NCBI RefSeq assembly: GCF_001435975.1
Contig: NZ_AYYR01000001.1
Location: forward strand, 1 to 64,000
Reading direction: 5' to 3'
DNA: 64,000 nucleotides
From: Secundilactobacillus collinoides DSM 20515 = JCM 1123
GTDB lineage: Bacteria > Bacillota > Bacilli > Lactobacillales > Lactobacillaceae
In this document: in pieces, positions 60,938 to 64,000 of the stretch
Position numbering within the stretch: position 1 is the stretch's first letter
Layout of the letters: every line of letters starts with the position of its first letter
The notes under the pieces: generated by a model
The model's database searches: none
Told to the model about the DNA's origin: nothing
Seen by the model: only the letters and a program-made list of their open reading frames with translations
Program-made: the position numbers and the translations under genes

Positions 60938-61510
60938 ATGGTACAGAAGAGAAATTTGTCAATTAGTAAAATAACAACAGCTGCTAAACAGCTTGTTAAC
61001 GAGGATGGTGCTGAGCAATTAAGCTTTAGTCGCGTGGCAGATGTGTTAGGCGTTCGCCCGCAGGCCATGTACGCTTATTTCCCCGGTAAGGAACAGCTAA
61101 AGGTGGCCCTGATCATCGACTTTTTGGATGAACTGACAGCAAATATTGAAAAAAAACTAGTCGGTGTCGCAGGTGAGCAGGCGTTGACCATTTTTGGCGA
61201 GCGGCTCCACACTTTGCTGTTAGCACAACCTGAAATGACTAGGTTGGCTTTTGGCGGCATCAATTATCGGCATCAAGAAGTGGCTAACGAGCACCTCCGA
61301 GAATTAATTAATCTATTAGAGCAGCTCATTGCACCATACACTGCCAACCATACCGAGATGCTAAATGAAGCACGCTTGTTTCGGGCACTGGTTTTTGGCT
61401 ACGTGCAAAATGAACTTTGGGGCTTGTTTCAATTTTCACCAGTGCCGGCGCAGGACAGTTTTGAAGCTGCGTTAAAGCAGGTGATCGGGACGATTACTAG
61501 CGATTCATGA
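60938..61510 (+). CDS. TetR family transcriptional regulator
   Basis: A 190-residue regulator with an N-terminal helix-turn-helix (LSFSRVADVLGVRPQAMYAYF, about residues 27-47) and an all-helical ligand domain of the TetR_C type with W near residue 166 (WHG-like group). It is divergent from the MFS exporter. The start is ATG 60938 or GTG 60926; both have weak ribosome sites. It probably represses itself and the exporter through the palindrome. Confidence 0.88.
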   Translation: MVQKRNLSISKITTAAKQLVNEDGAEQLSFSRVADVLGVRPQAMYAYFPGKEQLKVALIIDFLDELTANIEKKLVGVAGEQALTIFGERLHTLLLAQPEMTRLAFGGINYRHQEVANEHLRELINLLEQLIAPYTANHTEMLNEARLFRALVFGYVQNELWGLFQFSPVPAQDSFEAALKQVIGTITSDS

Positions 61511-61585
61511 TAAGGCGCATATACGCGTCTTGGGCGTGCGTCACTTCGAAATTGAATCGCCAAATCTTCGGCCGTTGGTGACATT

Positions 61586-61647
61586 TAAAAAAGCGCATTG
61601 CTGATGATGACTGGCGGTAAGTCAGCATCATGAGCAGTGCGTTTTTT
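61586..61647 (+). terminator. Long terminator hairpin of the TetR gene
   Basis: AAAAAAGCGCATTGCT...ATGATG pairs with CATCAT...AGCAGTGCGTTTTTT with a few bulges, followed by seven T residues. Confidence 0.85.
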
Positions 61648-61786
61648 TGGCATCATCAGATGAAAAGTAAATTGTTAGTATTTTAACAGTTGGATTTAGA
61701 ATTGTGGGTTACTTAAGGAGTTTGATTATGAACTAAAGGGTCGGTATACTTATTGCTGTAAATACGAAAATGGAGGACAGTAGATC

Positions 61787-62248
61787 GTGAAAAGTAATGA
61801 TCCCAACAGTATTACCGATCGTCTGCATCATCTAGTTGCTCGAGAAATGGAGCTGGTCCATGACAGGTTCAGAAATTTAGGCCTTAACAACCAGCAAGCC
61901 CGGCTGTTAAAGTATGTGAGTGAACATCCAGGAACGATTCAAAAAGATGTCGCGCAGTACTTAAACCGTCAGAATGCCACTGTAACGAATATGTTGAAAG
62001 TGTTGGAAAAACAAGGGTATGTCAGTCGACGGATTCCGGATGACAACGAACGCCAAAAACAGTTGTACCTCGAGGCAAAGGGGGAAGAACTGATTGCCTC
62101 CATCAACGCAGTGTTCGCAGCTTTGGAAACAGAAGTGCGCGATGCGATTCCTGAAAATGAACGGGAATCATTGGTAAAAAATTTAAATCGAATTCAATCG
62201 CGTTTGGACAAATTATCGCTTAATGAGGAGAATGACAGAAACCGTTAG
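61787..62248 (+). CDS. MarR family transcriptional regulator
   Basis: A 153-residue winged-helix regulator. The recognition region is GTIQKDVAQYLNRQNATVTNMLKVLEKQGYV, with the wing RRIPDDNERQKQLYL. The start is GTG 61787, 9 nt after GGAGG. Its target is not clear: no clear operator was found. The GH8-like gene lies about 500 bp downstream. Confidence 0.9.
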   Translation: MKSNDPNSITDRLHHLVAREMELVHDRFRNLGLNNQQARLLKYVSEHPGTIQKDVAQYLNRQNATVTNMLKVLEKQGYVSRRIPDDNERQKQLYLEAKGEELIASINAVFAALETEVRDAIPENERESLVKNLNRIQSRLDKLSLNEENDRNR

Positions 62249-62742
62249 CAAATTGTGCGGTTGAGTCAAGGGGCCAATCTGCGAATAAACAGCTTAAATA
62301 TGCTACGTGAGTGATTTCGGCTTAGTCAGCCACAACAAAACTGTCGTTTCCGACTATAAAAGAGACCTCAACTATATCCCAAATTTCGGGGTATTAGTTG
62401 GGGTCTCATGTATTCTTTCAGAAAAAACTTTTTTCTAAACAAATTTGCCAAGAAAAACGACAGTTAGCAGTCATTTTGTGGTTGCTGGTGGTAAAATAAT
62501 GGGGGCGTGAGATTTTTTCACGATGCAAATAGGATGATTACGATGAGGACTAACGGTATTACACTAACGTCGTTTATTGGACGACTGGGAAGTAATACGT
62601 TTTAGTGTGTCCCAATACTGAGAATTAATTGAGTAATACCTTATAATTTTATGAGTTTTAACTAGGGAATGTGGTTTACAGCTGATGGGTTTGCTATATT
62701 AACTAAGGAAACTGTTAGCCAACAGAAAGGCGGTATATGTAG
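62249..62742. other. Gap with nested inverted repeats
   Basis: GAGACCTCAACTA (62362-62374) and TAGTTGGGGTCTC (62395-62407) form a long hairpin. AACTGTCGTTT (62339-62349) and AAACGACAGTT (62455-62465) are perfect 11-bp arms around it. No gene is seen; it may be a terminator within a small mobile-like unit. Confidence 0.4.
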
Positions 62743-63864
62743 ATGAAAAGAATGTCGTGGTTGTTGTCCCTGGTTGGACTGAGCATCATTCTAAGTGGTT
62801 GTTCAAGTCGTGTGGCCGTTAAGGTTCCGACGCGTTCAGCAAAGGGTTTTGTGGCTACGACAGCTTATCATCACCACACAATTGAGCAAACTGAGTTGCA
62901 CAAATTTGTTCACGATAAGCTGGTTACTTCTGAGGGTATCTATACAAATTATTTAGCTTCCGACAAGCAGCAGTCTCAGGCCACAGGCCACGAAATGCTG
63001 CTAGAATCTTCTGGGTTATGGCTGACTTATTTAGCGCAAACAAAACAAAATAAGGCCTTTCGGCGTAGTTATCAACAGACGGTCGCGACATTTGGTCAGG
63101 GTGACCAGCTCAGCTATCGATATGATCCGACGACCAAAAAACGATCTAATGTGAACGCCACATTAGATGATTTTCGGGTGATTCGGGCATTGGAGGTGTA
63201 TGCGATTAACACAAAGAGTCATGTTTACGCTAAAAAAGCAGCGACGCGATTTGCAAAACTTCAAAAACACGTTTTGGCCAAGGGACGGTTAGTTGATTTT
63301 TATGATGTCAACGCGCACCAAGCAAGTACCACCAGCTCGTTAGCCTATTACGACCTGTTGACGCTGCGCTACTTTGAGTCTGTATCCAAAACACAGCGCC
63401 ACTATTACGCAAAACAATTAGAACTTGTTCAGGCCGGGTATTTGGGCAATGCTTTCCCGTTGTATGCGTCAAGCTATGATTGGCAAAGTGGTGAATACAG
63501 CAGTAAGAATCTAAACACATCCGAGGCCTTAGAAGTGCTCTTGCATCTGGCCGAGGTTGGTCAGGTTAAACAGCAATCCGTTGACTGGCTCGCTGAACAA
63601 GTCAGTGCGCATAAACTGTATAACAGTTATACGATCGATGGCAACGTAGTCAACCAGGATCAGTCGTCTGCTAATTATGCGCTTGCTGCGCTGATCTTTG
63701 CTACTGTTCACAATCGTGCGATGTACCAAACAGCGATGAAGGCGGTATGGGCTTCACAGGTCGTTAATCAAAAATCGCCAATTTTTGGTTCTTTGGGAGA
63801 TGCTGCAACAGGACAGACGTATTCATTTAATAATCTAACCGCACTTGTTGCGACAACATATTGA
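62743..63864 (+). CDS. Glycoside hydrolase family 8-like lipoprotein
   Basis: A 373-residue exported protein with lipobox LSGCSS (Cys about 20). Features like TSEGIYTNYL, HEMLLESSGLWLTYL and DDFRVIRALEVYA suggest the GH8 (alpha/alpha)6 fold, with acid Glu in SEG and Asp in DDFR. GH8-like proteins of this kind accompany exopolysaccharide synthesis genes (such as pssZ of Listeria). The next gene begins 11 nt after it and is also a membrane protein, so it probably starts a polysaccharide locus that continues beyond the window. AAAGGCGG precedes the ATG. Confidence 0.75.
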   Translation: MKRMSWLLSLVGLSIILSGCSSRVAVKVPTRSAKGFVATTAYHHHTIEQTELHKFVHDKLVTSEGIYTNYLASDKQQSQATGHEMLLESSGLWLTYLAQTKQNKAFRRSYQQTVATFGQGDQLSYRYDPTTKKRSNVNATLDDFRVIRALEVYAINTKSHVYAKKAATRFAKLQKHVLAKGRLVDFYDVNAHQASTTSSLAYYDLLTLRYFESVSKTQRHYYAKQLELVQAGYLGNAFPLYASSYDWQSGEYSSKNLNTSEALEVLLHLAEVGQVKQQSVDWLAEQVSAHKLYNSYTIDGNVVNQDQSSANYALAALIFATVHNRAMYQTAMKAVWASQVVNQKSPIFGSLGDAATGQTYSFNNLTALVATTY

Positions 63865-63875
63865 GGGACGATAAC

Positions 63876-64000
63876 TTGAGAAAAGGGCTGACTTTAAAAT
63901 TGAATCGCATCAGTCGCGTGTTTTCACCCGGCGTATTCGCTTGCCTGTTTGCTGCGCTGGTAACAATACCGTTATTGTTTTTGACGCCCATTCATGGGTT
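63876..64000 (+). CDS. Start of a membrane protein gene, cut by window edge
   Basis: TTG start after GAGGGA. The first 41 residues read MRKGLTLKLNRISRV then a membrane segment (ACLFAALVTIPLLFL). It lies 11 nt after the GH8-like gene, so it is in the same operon. The rest is off the window; the family cannot be told. Confidence 0.65.
   Translation, partial: MRKGLTLKLNRISRVFSPGVFACLFAALVTIPLLFLTPIHG

Overview
The window looks like a chromosomal segment of a low-to-medium GC member of the Lactobacillaceae. The gene families are typical of lactobacilli: PepX, a proline iminopeptidase-type hydrolase, an LtaS-type lipoteichoic acid synthase, a bile-salt/penicillin-V acylase family enzyme, Opp peptide uptake, a T-box in front of metA and a PurR-box-like site in front of guaA. 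Shine-Dalgarno sites are strong and TTG/GTG starts are common. I saw no rRNA, tRNA, CRISPR array, transposase, phage gene or origin. I cannot name the species.

Layout. 0.3-5.5 kb: LTA synthase, a histidine phosphatase, a VOC-type dioxygenase, a GNAT acetyltransferase and an NlpC/P60 hydrolase. 5.7-11.3 kb: a MerR regulator, an MMPL exporter, a small ORF coupled to an Ntn-hydrolase (BSH/PVA family), and a membrane-anchored glucosaminidase. 11.8-13.8 kb: terC, trxA and a beta-hydroxyacid dehydrogenase. 13.8-16.8 kb: a three-gene ABC importer (probably tryptophan) behind a leader ORF and attenuator. 17-18.2 kb: T-box and metA. 18.5-31.5 kb: small membrane protein, CPBP protease, VOC protein, ABC-F ATPase, L,D-transpeptidase, pepX with a prolyl peptidase, cation antiporter, amino-acid permease, Nudix hydrolase, guanylate-kinase-like protein and a Fur-family regulator. 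32-39 kb: two uncharacterised surface/membrane proteins, a polar amino-acid ABC importer and hflX. 39-47.6 kb: two oppA paralogues with matching promoters, then oppBCDF. 48-55.8 kb: a second histidine phosphatase, a CPA2 antiporter with an RCK domain, helD, coaA and guaA. 56-59.4 kb: two tandem, unrecognised paralogous proteins built from three repeats. 59.4-64 kb: an MFS exporter divergent from a TetR regulator around a perfect operator palindrome, a MarR regulator, and the start of a GH8-like locus that runs off the right edge.

The feature that ordinary annotation does not explain is a family of structured intergenic repeats at about 11.3, 18.2, 19.1-19.4, 22.4, 31.6 and 38.7 kb, with a fragment at 29.6 kb. 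Members share flanks and a 7-nt apical loop but have unrelated, strongly paired outer stems. Several begin exactly at the stop codon of the upstream gene, and some carry tandem duplications of 111, 116 or 178 bp. Every non-Watson-Crick pair I found in the outer stems is G.U when the element is read in its own orientation, which suggests it works as RNA.

Much of the window concerns nitrogen and amino-acid supply: peptide uptake (Opp), peptide cleavage (PepX and a prolyl peptidase), amino-acid importers and methionine synthesis. Several of these units carry a visible transcription-attenuation device: a T-box for metA, a Trp-codon leader ORF for the ABC importer, and a terminator in the leader of the polar amino-acid importer.
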